Positions 51,072-63,112 are shown, numbered from the stretch's first letter. The stretch is 64,000 nt of DNA from Spirometra erinaceieuropaei (GCA_902702965.1 CACRXP010000032.1:981456-1045455), one strand, 5' to 3'. Made by a program: numbers and translations. Notes: generated by a model from the letters alone, not told the origin.

Positions 51072-52039
51072 TACAGTAGATGTGCTAACTGATGAAATGT
51101 CAACCAAAATTTCGAAATGCGTTCTCGTTTTGAAAATATAAATTAAGTAGTGTTGTGAAACTAATCATGATGCAGCATAAATGTTTAATAAATCCAACTA
51201 CCTCAGGGTGTCAGCTTTCGAAAGAACTTATTGTCAGCTTCATGTAAGACGTATACTCTGCAAAAAATGACTACGTAAGTAGTGTGCAATCTTCTCATTG
51301 ATATTCGATGCCCTTGAAAATTCAATTATGTTTCATGTGCAATATGCCTACAAATATTCATTCTTTTACTAATTCGGTAGAAAATCACGTCTTCTTCCAA
51401 TTTCGTACTCAAAAGAAGAGTATAATTCGGTTTTAAAAGAGGTTCTAATTGTGAGATTTTTAATACCGTTATATGGCTGTTCATGAAACTTCATATATTT
51501 GCATTTACGAATGTGGCTTGTAAAGTTAACAATATAATTCATTCCACTGCTTAAGTTTATGAACCTCATATGGTCTCCTCTTAAAACCATAGTGAAATGC
51601 ATGGCTTTCCGTACACGGAAAATATATAGCTTGTAGTGTTGAAACCCTGAATGCAAGTGTAACAACAGGTCGGGTTCGAAATTATTCGGGAATTAGAAAA
51701 GTTTTTTTAAAACCGAATTATACCCTTCCTTCGAGTTTTACCTTGGAAGAAGGCGTAAGTGTCTATCAAATGACCAGGAAATTTAATTGGACTTTTCGGG
51801 ACATTGAAAATCAAGGAGAAAATTGCATGCCACGTAAGTAGTCATTTTTTGCAGAGTGTAGATCTTGCATGCAGCCGAAAATATGTTCTTTCGAAAACTG
51901 ACACCCTGAGGCAACTGGATCCTTATAGATTTATGCTGCATCATGATACGTTTTACAGCACTACGTAATTTATCTTTCCGAAACGAGAACGCATTTCGAA
52001 ATTTTGGTTGACATTTCATGAGTTAGCACATCTTCTCTA
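51072..52039 (-). mobile_element. Foldback MITE copy 5
   Basis: Starts TA-CAGTAGATGTGCTAACT, ends AGTTAGCACATCTTCTC-TA. 968 bp, GTGCTAAC subfamily, loop reversed. It lies in intron A-B. Confidence 0.85.
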
Positions 52040-53689
52040 AGTCCGCCAACATGCGATGACCAACCTGTCCAGATGACTGACTGTCGCCCGCGGCACTCCA
52101 GCGCATCCGCTCACCATATGCAAACTGACGCCTTCTTAAACTTTCGTGGTGCCCTAAAAGCCACCAACTGACGGCAACTGACGGTCTGCAATGTGGCTCT
52201 TATGGTACTCCCACGCAGATGAAATTCCAACCGCCCTTTTTTCCTGTTTTTTTGTGGAAATCTGCTCCGTCGTGGGCAGACCAGGAATTCGCCACACGGG
52301 TTTAACTCTGTCAGCAAGTGCTTGCGCCCGAGGTCAACTGCGGTCTTCTTGACTATGTCCCAATACCATATCCGGAAGAATGAGCAAATGCATGCACAAC
52401 TGACTGTCCTTGCACACACTTTGCTGTAGGGCATACAGCGAACATCGTTCTCCGAGATGGTTTAACTGTCGTCATGATCGCTGTACTCATCCTAAGTTTT
52501 CACACATGCTTCGCTGTTTACATTAAAAACAGCTCTGTTATTAAGTATGTCAGACAGCTGACCTAGAAGAAACATGATTTAAGGGAATGGCTGCAGATAG
52601 AACATATTCGAAATTTCAACCTCACAGGACGCGTGATTATCTGTGCGTGTGTAGGCAAGTTTTAGACTAGCGCTGCGCAGTTTTTAACCATCCGCAACCG
52701 TAATATCTTTAGTTTTTTTGTCAAACTTTGCACTACGACAAGGTTATATTGCCAGGTAAAATCCAACTCAAAAGTTTTGTAAAGGTCAATTGTCTGTTGC
52801 ATGTTTTAGAAGCCTTTCTTTATCTGTCCAACCACTTACATTCTTCGCCTTCGATGAGATACGATTGCACGATCCCTATTGCGGTGGGTCTATGCACAAA
52901 CAAATGCTGGAAAATTAACTAGTTTAGATAGAGAGTTGCTGACAAATGGTTGCCACATTAAGCGACGATCGGGCGGTCTGACATCGCATCGGAGCCGAGC
53001 CGAGGTTTCCGTACAGTCAACACAACCATGGAGACTTCTCATTGAACAAATAACAACGCACCTCACCTTCATATATATCCCCGGAGTGTAGTCAAATTAC
53101 GTGTAGTTGCATCGTTTTGATTTTCTGCTACCTTCATGAATTTCCCATTAAGTTAAGGAGTTCTTATTTGTGGGCTGGTGCTTTTGTGCGATAAACTAAG
53201 CAGCAGACAAGAATATGGCATACATTCAGTCAGGAAGTTTAGACAGAGTGAAGCTTTAATGAATGTTTATGAGTTAAATGAAGCTTTGTGGAACAACCTT
53301 ACTCCAACTAACTTATCAATAAGCCGCAAGGTGAATGGTCGCGTTGTATTGGCACAGCGTTTGCGCCTTGACACTCAGTGCTAAACTTCCGTGTTAGGCA
53401 CACATGCCGCCCATCCCTTAATGCGTTATTTTGCTGCCGGAAGCTGTTCACAATACAAACTGATGATGATGTCGGCGTGACGTGGTTTGAATATTGTAGC
53501 GTTTCAGGGAACGACCGAAAGCGTCTCATCAGCCCAGGAAGCCTGACGTTTTATGGGGGCGCGACAGCCTTATTTTCGGACATTCACTGGTCTCCAGTAT
53601 AATTAACATGTGTAATGACTTTCCCCTTCTATACCCGGAGTTCAGATTTGGCCAAGGCAGAGTAATTAGCCACACGGGAGCGCACAGAC

Positions 53690-53998
53690 GAACGCTGTTT
53701 CCAACGTCAGGGTTGATGGCCCCGATGGTCGGTCAAACATCACACCAACATCGAACACCCGTGATGAAATTGCAGCGACTAACGCCGCGAATATCGACTA
53801 CCGAACGGTCACCAAATGCAACAATTCCCGATGAAGGAGGATGGACCGCGGATTTTCTCAGGTATGCGGTAGCATGACGACTGCATCCTATTCATACTGC
53901 AGCCTCTTGTGCATGAACACGCGTATCTGCTATTGTCTCTGAAGAAACTTCAGGCGAATGATGCTCTTGTTTCAGCGATCGTGTTTTCTTCAACAACG
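53690..53998 (+). mobile_element. PLE tail remnant in intron A-B
   Basis: Third member of the family at 62.2 and 62.8 kb, sharing CAACAATTCCCGATGAAGGA, TATGCGGTAGCA and GCTATTGTCTCTGAAGA. The ribozyme region is shortened (the stretch between core and AGGCGAATGA has lost stem II and GAAACG). Ends in TTTTCTTC. Confidence 0.55.
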
Positions 53999-56299
53999 TG
54001 CAAATGCAAAATATCGAATTTCAGCGCAACATCGACTTCCTTTCGCTTAAGTCCGTATGGCTAGTAATCTGCGTTGACAGTGTGTATGCTGAGAACGGAG
54101 AGGAGAATGTCTGGTCTTGCGTCAACAGTCCTTCAAGAACATTAACAGACGGTGGGGCTGCGTTAAGAATTGCCTTCCATACCACATTAAACGACCGTGC
54201 GATGACAGATAATCGCGTCTGAACCTAGATTGGTTTCGTGGGCACTTTCTTGGGGTCTGAGGGTAGGCTCTGCAAGTGAGGAAACGTCCCAGTTTTTGCG
54301 ATGAGAACCTGTGTTCGATTTTCTGTCAAGCAAAAGTGAACTTGGAACAGGATGCTTTCGCCAGCGTGTCAAATCACGCCCTCAAACGGCTATAATGTAC
54401 CTATAGATTTCGGATGCTTGTATGGCATATGCAGGGTTTCCCTTCCAACTCCTATTCTGCAAATATCAGGAGTTTTTGAGCAAACATATGACTTTAACAA
54501 TTGTGGTTGGGATCGCACTCGATCCCATTCTGTCCGCCTGCCGGCTTGCTACTGACGACAACGAAAGTTGTCATACATACCACATCCACGACATAAGCGG
54601 CTCACTGAGAGTGCACCAGACCAGACAGCCGTTTCATGGTCGTTACCGATCATCAGTACGCCATTGGCGAGCTGGCGGGCGAACAGAATGGGCTCGAGTG
54701 ACATCGTAACAAAAATGGTTAGGGTCAAACGCTAACTTTATATATCCATATATACTTCACTTCACATGACCTATGACGTACTCATGATCGAAACTGACCA
54801 CGAAACAACTGTATGCGTATGGCCTGTTGCATGTGAAGTAAGCTCCTTATGTACTAGGAATATTATTCCTTTTAACCTCCCAGACACTATTGTTTTGACA
54901 TTAACATCTAAATGCCCAGGTGGTTCTTATATCCTTAACCTCACGACACTGGTTGGAAAGATTCTGTTTTGAGACCTCGAACAGAAAATGAGTGAAACGT
55001 AAAACAAGGACGACCATCTGATATGTAGTTGCTTTATTAATTCTGCAATATCGAACTTCATTTCTACTCTTAACTGGATGCAAAATTTGTCAAAAAAACA
55101 TCAAAGTATCAACCAGCAGCAAACCAAAGGAGAGTTCTGCAAACATGGCAGCTGGAGTCAACTCCCCAAACAACGCTATAATTATAACATAGACTATGGA
55201 TTAGGCCGCAATCTCGTCACAAGTCTTGAAAGATAGAACGGTGACATCCGTGTAATCCATCTTTCAAGAGCTTGTATACATCACACTTGAAATGCAAATA
55301 TACGTCAGTATTATTAACGCCTGCCGTTTAGTTGGACGTCTATATGCATTTTAAAGTATTTTTGGGGCAAGAGGAACAATAGACTGTTTAGCTTTGGTCC
55401 AAATTTTGCAAACGTCCATTCTTAATTTCATGGAATTATGTTTGTTTCAATATTGTTTTAACTGTGCGCAGGTCCGCGGAATGTACATGTACATACATTT
55501 ATTTTAAAAAGACATCCCGCCTCCTAGTGCCATTTCTAACAAAGATATACATGCGCAGTCGCATTTCGTGGTTATAGTAAGGTACAGTGAAATTGCGGGC
55601 TTGTTAAGCACGCCGTTATCTATACGGTGTGCTTGCAAAAAGCATGGTTATACTTCGGCTTCACGGGGAGATATTTCAAATTATCTACGCATATATCACT
55701 GTCATGCAGCTTTGGTGTGTTATACTCCTAATATCCGCGCATGAATATCTACAAGTGACCAGAATATATGTATTTGAAAGTGGCTCATGCCTTGGCATCA
55801 CGTAAAACGTTTAATGCAAAAGTTGTTTTGTATCAAAATATACGACTAAAAACAATTCAAGAGATATTTTTTGGGACCTGCCAGCCGCTAACCTTCAGAT
55901 TTTTTAAACTACTGTAGTTCAAAAAGTGGGCGGAACGTCGCTCAAACGAAAACCAACACGCTGCCATGTGCATACGAAATTTTAATCAGTTTTCACGCGA
56001 GCAAATGTCGCAGTCTTTCTTAGTCGACCCTGTTCAGATCTTCCTGTGAATAGGTCGTGCAAATGTATTTAGAAAGCCTATCCTGCAGTCGAGTGTAAAT
56101 CATGCAAGCACATTTTTGAAATTAAACTGTTTGGCAGCCAAGGTGCTTTCGTCTTTGAAATCGCAGGACTGAAAACTGCAAATCCGCAGATGACGGACCC
56201 AATATAAGCACATTTACTGTCAAATAAGACAGATTATGTGAATTAATTGCAAGCAATATTCGAAGCCTGTTATGCTTATTTTAACGAGCACAACTTGGA

Positions 56300-56318
56300 T
56301 ATATATATATATATATAT
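56300..56318 (+). repeat. TA dinucleotide tract
   Basis: About nine TA units, 140 bases before the N gap. Confidence 0.85.
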
Positions 56319-56349
56319 GCGTAAAGATTCGAGGTCCAGACATTGTATC

Positions 56350-56456
56350 GCGTTCATCATCTCCCGAAGAAGACGAAGAAGAAGAGAGGGCGAATCCATG
56401 GACCATATTGTATCCGAACTGACGTTTCGGAAACTTCCTCGTTTCCATCATCAGAG
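56350..56456 (-). mobile_element. PLE tail, cut at an assembly gap
   Basis: Minus-strand tail reading from the gap: hammerhead core, about 30 bases, then a CTTCTTCTTCGTCTTCTTC-type tract. The upstream part lies in the N gap. It resembles the other PLE tails in layout, not in detail. Confidence 0.55.
56419..56456 (-). ncRNA. Hammerhead ribozyme motif with perfect core, stem I cut by gap
   Basis: Core CTGATGA (complement of 56448-56454), unpaired T, stem II GGAAAC/GTTTCC (six pairs) with loop GAGGAA, then GAAA-CGTC (complement of 56421-56428). The predicted cut follows the base at 56421. Stem I starts CT/AG and then runs into N. This is the most canonical core in the window. Confidence 0.65.
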
Positions 56457-56509
56457 NNNNNNNNNNNNNNNNNNNNNNNNNNNNNNNNNNNNNNNNNNNN
56501 NNNNNNNNN
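56457..56509. other. Assembly gap (53 N)
   Basis: Run of N between a hammerhead-bearing PLE tail and a TA tract. The true gap length is unknown. Confidence 0.99.
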
Positions 56510-56533
56510 ATATATATATATATATATATATAT
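56510..56533 (+). repeat. TA dinucleotide tract at the gap edge
   Basis: About twelve TA units directly after the N run; probably the reason assembly failed. Confidence 0.85.
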
Positions 56534-57104
56534 TGTCCTTTTCTTCTTTTCTACCTGCTGATGTTCTACCATTGGAAATGTATATAGCCAGTAAACCTTT
56601 TGTCCCAATCCAACAATTTGTGTAAGTTGAATTTATTCTGTTGGATTTTTGGCTAGTGCTCAGTGGGCCTACGTACACAGTACGGGCTCCAAACGCGCAA
56701 CAGCAGCCTCACCTCAAACAAAGTCAATCACCATCCTTGTTTGAACTGAAAACTCAGCGAGATGGTTGCGTTTTAATTATTTCTATTTCCGGATTAGGAA
56801 CACTGAACCTTTCACGGAAACTGTTATTCTATTATGCAGGCGGTATAATGTCTAACGTAGACATATTGTCTTAATTAATTATAAGGCGTTGGCTTTCCCT
56901 AGATGTCCCTTCACAAGCTAAAAAGGCCGTATATTAAACTTAAAAAACTGCCGACATTAGAAAACCAAGGCAAGTGTATCAAATGTCTAACAGCGCGTAC
57001 GTAAGGATATTTAAACTTCAGCGTAAATCAAGATTTCGTATTAATTGAATGCTTTTTTCGCAGCATCACGTAAATGCATAATTAAAAACGGGAGTTCTAC
57101 TCAC

Positions 57105-57416
57105 AGACTTGGCGTTCCTTTCCACACGCACGCTATGCCACTGACCATCATCCAGCCTGACATTAAAGTTTGGCACTGGACTAAAGACCTCGTTGAGGGT
57201 TAGGAATCCAGCCCGTGTGGGGTGATGCCATTGCAGACCTGGACTGAGAACAGCTGTCGTAACCTCTGGACTGGCAGAATGACTTTCCGTCTCAGCCGGT
57301 ATTCGCAGAGAGAATAGCAAGTTTCCATCCAGAAGATCCAACTGGAGGAAGGACTCATTTCCGCCTTGATTTAAATATAAGATAGAAGGAGCGAGTACGA
57401 CCTGCATGAAGGCGTA
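57105..57416 (-). CDS. Neurexin-like gene, exon A: first half of laminin-G domain 1
   Basis: Internal coding exon of 104 codons, phase 0 at both ends. It encodes the first part of a laminin-G (LNS) domain. A hydrophobic strand leads into SILYLNQGG (residues 11-19), then FLQLDLLDGNLLF (23-35) and the family hallmark DDGQWHSVRVERN (89-101). Residues 41-80 are a longer loop than usual. The acceptor is read as TTTATTTCAG ending at 57417; a second in-frame acceptor (CATGCAG) would start the exon at 57401. The donor is TCT|GTGAGT at 57104. The domain is extracellular and normally binds ligands. Exon B continues it in phase. Members of this family (neurexin, CASPR/neurexin-IV) are synaptic or septate-junction adhesion proteins, but the exact member is not settled here. 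The domain call is strong; the 5' boundary is less certain. Confidence 0.82.
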
Positions 57417-57620
57417 CTGAAATAAATTAGGATCAGATGTGGTTATGTAGCTGCAGTTGAGGCAAACAAACACCAGTCACCTGAAATACGGGACAGGTAA
57501 TAACCGGGGTTTCCACAGGTGGAGCCGGGGAACTTACAGGCGACGAAGTCAGGTATTTGTATGCAAAAGAAAAGCCATTCGGAATGCGCCATTGTACTTT
57601 AAGTTGTCGATAAATAGTTG

Positions 57621-57742
57621 GCCCTACCCCTAACTCTAACTCCAAACTCTAGCCTCTAACTCCTAGACCTATGCCCTAACTCCTAACCCTGGCCTAAAAA
57701 CGCACCCTAACGCTAACCCCTGACGATTAGTCCTGAACCCTG
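57621..57742 (-). repeat. Degenerate telomere-like (CCCTAA) array
   Basis: Longest of the three: CCCTACCCCTAACTCTAACT, then further CTAACTCC and CCCTAACG units. It lies 205 bases upstream of exon A. Confidence 0.75.
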
Positions 57743-59689
57743 ACACCGAAATATACAACGCGGATGTTTTAAGGGGATGAAAGTCGGAAGTCAAGAAGGA
57801 TCACATGCATTGGGCCAAAAATGTATGACCCGCCTGGTACTTGAAATCCTGTAGAGCGTATACGCACACGACCCTTGTCCCCAATACCAATGCGGCGGAG
57901 AAGGAGAAAGCGATCGACCACGAAAATGTGTATTAGGGAATTGCAAGTCAAAATTAACTGGATGTGACGCATTTTTTAACGTCATACTGTGGTTCGCCGG
58001 CATTCGGCCCAATGCCCGTCGGGAAGAACACTGCAGACGAGCCGGTCGATAATTCGATTATGCAGATCAATCAGGGCCCAGGGAAAAAGCCAATGGAGAG
58101 GCGCCATGAGTAAGTTGACAGGGCAGTAGATAAAACGCACGTGGTCTCCAGTGATTGGTTGACTCTTGTTTTCTTGGGAGTGTAGCCACTCCCAACATAA
58201 AGAAACAAGGCTGCCAACAGAGCACACACCACAACGCACAGCAACACCACACTAATGTAATCGCACCAAATCAAAAATAGGTAGGTCAACAGTATTGGGT
58301 CCATATTATGCTGTCGCATAGACCCATTTTGTCTTAATTAGAAGACAGGAGGCTGAGATAAGATAACTGCAAGTTTGCATGTCAACAGTAAGGAGGGATG
58401 ATAACATATTCTCTCGTAACTAATTTAATTTACCTTGATTTGTGCTAACTATTAAGCCCTATAGTGCCAACAACTTTCACTTGGTGACTTCTAGGTAATG
58501 TACAAGGCACATGAATCTTAATCATCAGATGAGAATAAATAGGCGACGAACTCTTCTGGTCATAAAAGGTCATAATTCTGACCTGCTTCGGAATGTGTCA
58601 TACTCTAAGCACGAGGATAAACGACATTCCAGGAAACCCTGGTGGGTAGCAAAACGCCATATTAAAATCAAATACATAAGCGGTTTGGTGGTCAGGGACT
58701 CGTGATCGGTTAGGCAGACAGGTTCCCTGCCCGACGAGTCAATAGGCGTACTGCTGAAAAGTGACCTGCGTGCTAAATTAATATAGGGATTTAGGCTATA
58801 GCACAAACAATCTGTTGGCCACCCCCCCCCCAATATAGCAGATGTTCGCAGTACTTTTCAGGCATTCCAGGCGCATCGTCATGAGTTCGGCTAACTCAAA
58901 CAAACTATTGGGCGGACATTTCTATTAGATGGACGGGGAACAGCATGTCTCGTCAGCAAGCTAAGGAAATCACTGATGTCAAATAAGACGAAAATATATC
59001 TATGCCTGTGTATTTTGCTTACTGGATTCCTCGCAGTATTTGATCCTCCATTTACGCGGGCCAAACAAAGCTTAGAGTAAAATTCCATGTGTAAACAGCC
59101 CAGTCGTCAGTGACGACGGATAAACTGTTGCTGCTGGCCTCAGCTAATATCTAAAACACGAACCTCGAATTCGGCCTTGAGGACGCGGAGACAGGTAGCA
59201 AGATGTTAGGACCTACGTGAGAATCGGATCTCTTCTGGCGGCTCGGGTATAACGAGGTGTCTCTTGAATCTCAGGCACTGCCTCACCACGGTCAGAAGCA
59301 CGGCACACGGAAAAGCTACGATGAGAAACTAACCATTCAGCGTATGTGGTACCGTTTTTAGCTCCGTTTTCTGACTTATGACGTAAACGTATTCTCACGT
59401 TATGCAGTTCCGGGCTCCGCAGTTGAGTTTTGTGCGTTTGTTGCTATTTTAGGTTATGAAAGCCTGTTTGAGATAGTTGGAGGGGGTAATGACTTCGAGG
59501 AAATGAGTCCCATGATTTCGGGAAAAAACGTCCTTTTAAGACAACCTTTTGTGTTTCGGCTTGTGCTCCTATCAATGTCAGCGTTTAACCAATTCACTTA
59601 AGTTCGCCACAAAATCTTATTATAAAGCAAAGCCTTCGTTGTTCAATGGTAAGGCAGTTTTTGACATACTCGAAAAGGGAATTTCGAAG

Positions 59690-59770
59690 AAACAGGCCAG
59701 ATGCGAAGGCCGCAATCTCCGAGGAAAAACTCCTATTAGCCTGAGGTTTCGGATTCAAACGTCGGGACAG
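59690..59770 (-). mobile_element. Very decayed PLE tail fragment
   Basis: The complement reads TTTGAATCCGAAACCTCAGG then CTAATAGGAG, resembling the GAATCCGAAACGTCAGG(C)GAATAA words of the other tails. Confidence 0.3.
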
Positions 59771-62180
59771 CCGCTGACTTTAAAAGACATGTGATGGCTT
59801 AACAATACCACATGCTCCCCTGTGCATCCTTAAACCTCCTCTGGTGCTGTCTGTGATGAAAGGCTGTCATGTGAATCTGAGGCATCAGGAGACCAAGAAT
59901 TGCGTTGCTGAGAACGTCCCTCCACCTCTGTCTGGCGTTAGTGCTCTTATTAGCTTAACGGTTTTGCTAACCGATGTTTTATTTTCAGTAGGCAAAACCC
60001 ATTTCCATCCCCGTTCAGCTAAATTGGCGGATAAGAGAAAAACCGTGTCAAACACAGCCGTTCGACAGATAGCCGACGGCAATTCAGTTCCATGTGTTCT
60101 TGGTTGTGGCTTCTTTGTCAGACTGTCAAATTAAATGAAAGCGCGTTGTAATGTTTTTACAGAAGGTTTAGGAAAGTGGCCAGTTCTTTCTTTAAACCAA
60201 AACACTTGACGCAAATGTAGGAAATTACCGTCGAATCTTTTTTTTGCATATGCGGCTGCAAAGGCGGTGAGAAAGAATCTTCAGTTGACTAAGTACGTTT
60301 GCTGAATAATTTACAGAACGTCCCTTACGTATACTAAAGCGAATGTATTACGTTTAATCGTCGAGATGCTTTTATGATTGATAAAACCTTGAATTCTTTA
60401 CTCGAATCATATTTTTAACACGAAGGAGTATAATTATTTTGGTGTTTAATGGCAGAATTAAGTGTGAGCAAAATAAAGCCTCATCCAGGAACATTGTCCC
60501 ACTTCTTTTTATAGAAGCACATTGTCCGTGAAATGGTCATTGCCCGGCTTTTAGGATTTAACTAGTTGCCCGATTTATTTTGTTGAGGAGAACATGATTA
60601 TTTTTATATAATGGGTCGTGCATAACCTTAGAGTGTTTTACCGTAGTTAACACATTGAAAACGCCAGCACTTCCGGTAGAATACATTTGGCAGACTCTTT
60701 TTTGTCAGACGTGTACTCTGCCTAAAATCATTTTACGTTAGTCTTAAACAGCCTTGTATGTCGTCGCAAATGCTACTGGTATACTTTAGAGAACGCTGCT
60801 TGCGGAAGGGAGGGTCTTTCACACAGAAAACATTTGCGCGAACGGACATTTCGTCAGCTGTTTCTACAGGATTGGTCGATTGTCAGCAAGGGATTAAAAC
60901 AGCGTGCTGAAACTAAGCTAGGCTTTGCGTTGCATTCATTAATATAGTAGGAAAGCTTAAAAAGAAGGACGCATTATAGATATGTTCTTGTGGTGCAGCT
61001 TAAGGACAGAAATCTTACAAACTTTCCTACAGTAATCAGAAATGCGGAATGCATGCAGATAAAGACGATGGAAGTTCAAACACACCGGCCATCATTTCAT
61101 TCAGACGGTGGGTTATTATCGGGATTCAGCTATTGAAAATGGTCAGGAAAGATCATCATATTCACTCCTTGCGCTTCTCAATACTTTTCTGCAGTACTTT
61201 TTGAGAAAACGTGAGGGTTATCGTGACGTTTTATCAACTTTAAAGTTCCCATTTAGCAGAAGATTAATTTTGCCAAAGAAAGGAACCGACAATGCTCATT
61301 TTAAGTTTGCTCAGCGTACGAAAACCTTCCCCAAAATTTTTTCAACAGCGAGGCATCTTGCTTTCAAAACTACTGTGATGATTTTTCAGAAGGAATTTTC
61401 AACTGCGAGTTGCAGCGTGTTTTGACAAAGTCGCGGATAGCTATGGAACATTTTCAGGACGATAACTAAACCCTCCTCCTAGATAATTGTTATTGCGTGA
61501 TAGAGTTCAGTGCGCAGTTATCAGTCACAACAATCATAAGACGGATACCACAAGGCCTCATTAATTCTCACAGGGATGGAAATCATCATCAAAGCAGACA
61601 GAGCGGACAGTCACTGGCGGTATAATCCGATCGTATTACGTCGCCGTTCTGCGTAATCTCATTATTCACATAAACCTCACTGAATCTGACTCGGAATGAT
61701 TGTCGGGGTAGCTTCGGAATCTGATGACGCTGTTGACTATCCGTTAGCGAATTTATGAGAATATCAGGGTAAACGAAGTCCCGCTTTTTTGCTTAAGCGC
61801 AGAACTGATTCTACCTAATACGGGAAGAATTGCTCTTAAACACAAAAACATACTGATACGACGAAAACAGTTGGTTATAAACGGGCCGATTTGGTTATCC
61901 GGATTTAAGAAATAACATTTCGGCATCAAGCAATACATTTAGGAATTGCGAGCACGTTGACTGCTGTTCCTTTATCTCCTCCTCCTGACTCGTAAGCGTG
62001 ATAGTGAACTGTGCACAATGCTTTGTGATACAGTAACATACACAACTTGGATCCTCAAAAAGCACATAAGAAGACCGGTGGCATGCGAGAGCAGCTGGGT
62101 TGCGGGTTGCCAATAGAGGCGAATGAACGAGTCCTGGGAAACCGTTGGGAAGAAGGGGGCTCGAGCGCTGGGACAAGAGC

Positions 62181-62425
62181 CTTATTCGCCTGACGTTTCG
62201 AATTCCTGCTCGAAGACATCATGAGAGACAATAGCATACACGGGTAGTTAATGCACGAGCGACTGCACTATTTACAGGATCCAGTCACTCTGCTACCGCA
62301 TGCCTATAAATATTCACGGCTTCCCCCCACCTTCATCGGGAATTGTTGCACCTGGCGTCGGTAATTGCCGCAATCTCATTACGTGCGTTAGATGCTGGTG
62401 TGATGATTGCTCGACCATCTGACCC
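62181..62425 (-). mobile_element. PLE tail remnant, opposite to the 62.6-63.1 kb copy
   Basis: Its complement aligns by eye with 62820-63080 and 53700-53960: shared words include GCAACAATTCCCGATGAAGG, the 'ATGCGGTAGCA' segment, 'CCCGTGTATGCTATTGTCTCT', and then GAAACGTCAGGCGAATAAG. The ribozyme core is damaged (CATGATG). Confidence 0.55.
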
Positions 62426-62633
62426 ACCAATTCTGGAGTTGAGGAAAGTGTTCATTTGTGCGCTCCCCTTGTAGCTAATTACTCCGCCTAAGCGAAGTCA
62501 CAGCATGGTATATGGAGAGAGGAAGTCATAGCACTTGTTAATGGACTGTGGCCTGTGTACTAAGACGCAGGCAGTTTGCGGCTCAGCAGTTATCAGCTTC
62601 AGTAAGAATTTCTGTATCACTGATTTTTTATGA

Positions 62634-63112
62634 GTGCTCGAATCTATTCAAATAAGCCGCAACGTGAGAACTGGTAACATTTCTCGGCACTGCTGCAGGG
62701 TGTTCGGACATTCGCTTTCGGAACAGTCTTCCGGATTCTCCGACGTATTTGCTTTGCTCGTTGCATCGGCACGAAACTTCTGGAGTCGTTTATTCGATCT
62801 GGTGCAGTTGCGGACACAGCAACTGTGGATCAGATGGCCGAGCAATCATCACATCTACACCCAACATCACATTAAATTGTGGCAATTAACGGTGCGAATG
62901 TCGGCCATCAAACAAGTACGACGATCTCGGATGAGGGGGAAGTCGTGAATGTCCATAGGTATGCGGAAACATGGCTTCTTCATCCTGTAAATACAGCAGC
63001 CGCTTTAGCATTAACCACCCGTATATGCTTTTGTCTTTGATGAGGTGTTGAACAGGAATCCGAAACGTCAGACGAATGAAGCTCCTGTCCTAGCGATCAT
63101 ATCTCCTTCTTC
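62634..63112 (+). mobile_element. Degenerate Penelope-like element with hammerhead remnant
   Basis: Plus strand. An open stretch (about 62706-62837) reads RNSLPDSP, then ETSGVVYSIWCSCGHSNC, matching the start of the PLE GIY-YIG domain. The remainder of the domain is deleted. A tail follows with stem I GTCT/AGAC, core TTGATGA (C3 changed to T) and GAAACGTC (63062-63069), ending at a CTTCTTC tract. Decayed and non-functional. Confidence 0.65.

Larger units (their letters stand above)
49477..57104 (-). other. Intron A-B of the neurexin-like gene (about 7.6 kb)
   Basis: Non-coding between a GTGAGT donor and a TTTGTAG acceptor. It holds a foldback MITE (51072-52039), a PLE tail remnant (53690-53998), a minus-strand PLE tail with a hammerhead core (56350-56456), the N gap and two TA tracts. 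50500-51060 is a GC-richer block that looks repeat-derived but that I cannot name. 49793-50256 holds two overlapping plus-strand frames of unknown meaning (see findings). In 52040-53690 and 54000-56290 I recognise nothing. Confidence 0.75.

Noticed and set aside
56272..56678. Frames running through the N gap
   Set aside because: Open only because N is read as X and TA repeats have no stop in that frame.
58071..58319. Minus-strand frame with a strong hydrophobic stretch, considered as a transmembrane exon
   Set aside because: It lies 5' of exon A, where a signal peptide, not a membrane anchor, would be expected; no splice sites or family match; codon pattern not convincing.
60700..60760. Possible MITE arm fragment (CAGACGTGTACTCTGCC)
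   Set aside because: Resembles arm sequence GTAAGACGTATACTCTGC but too short to separate from chance.
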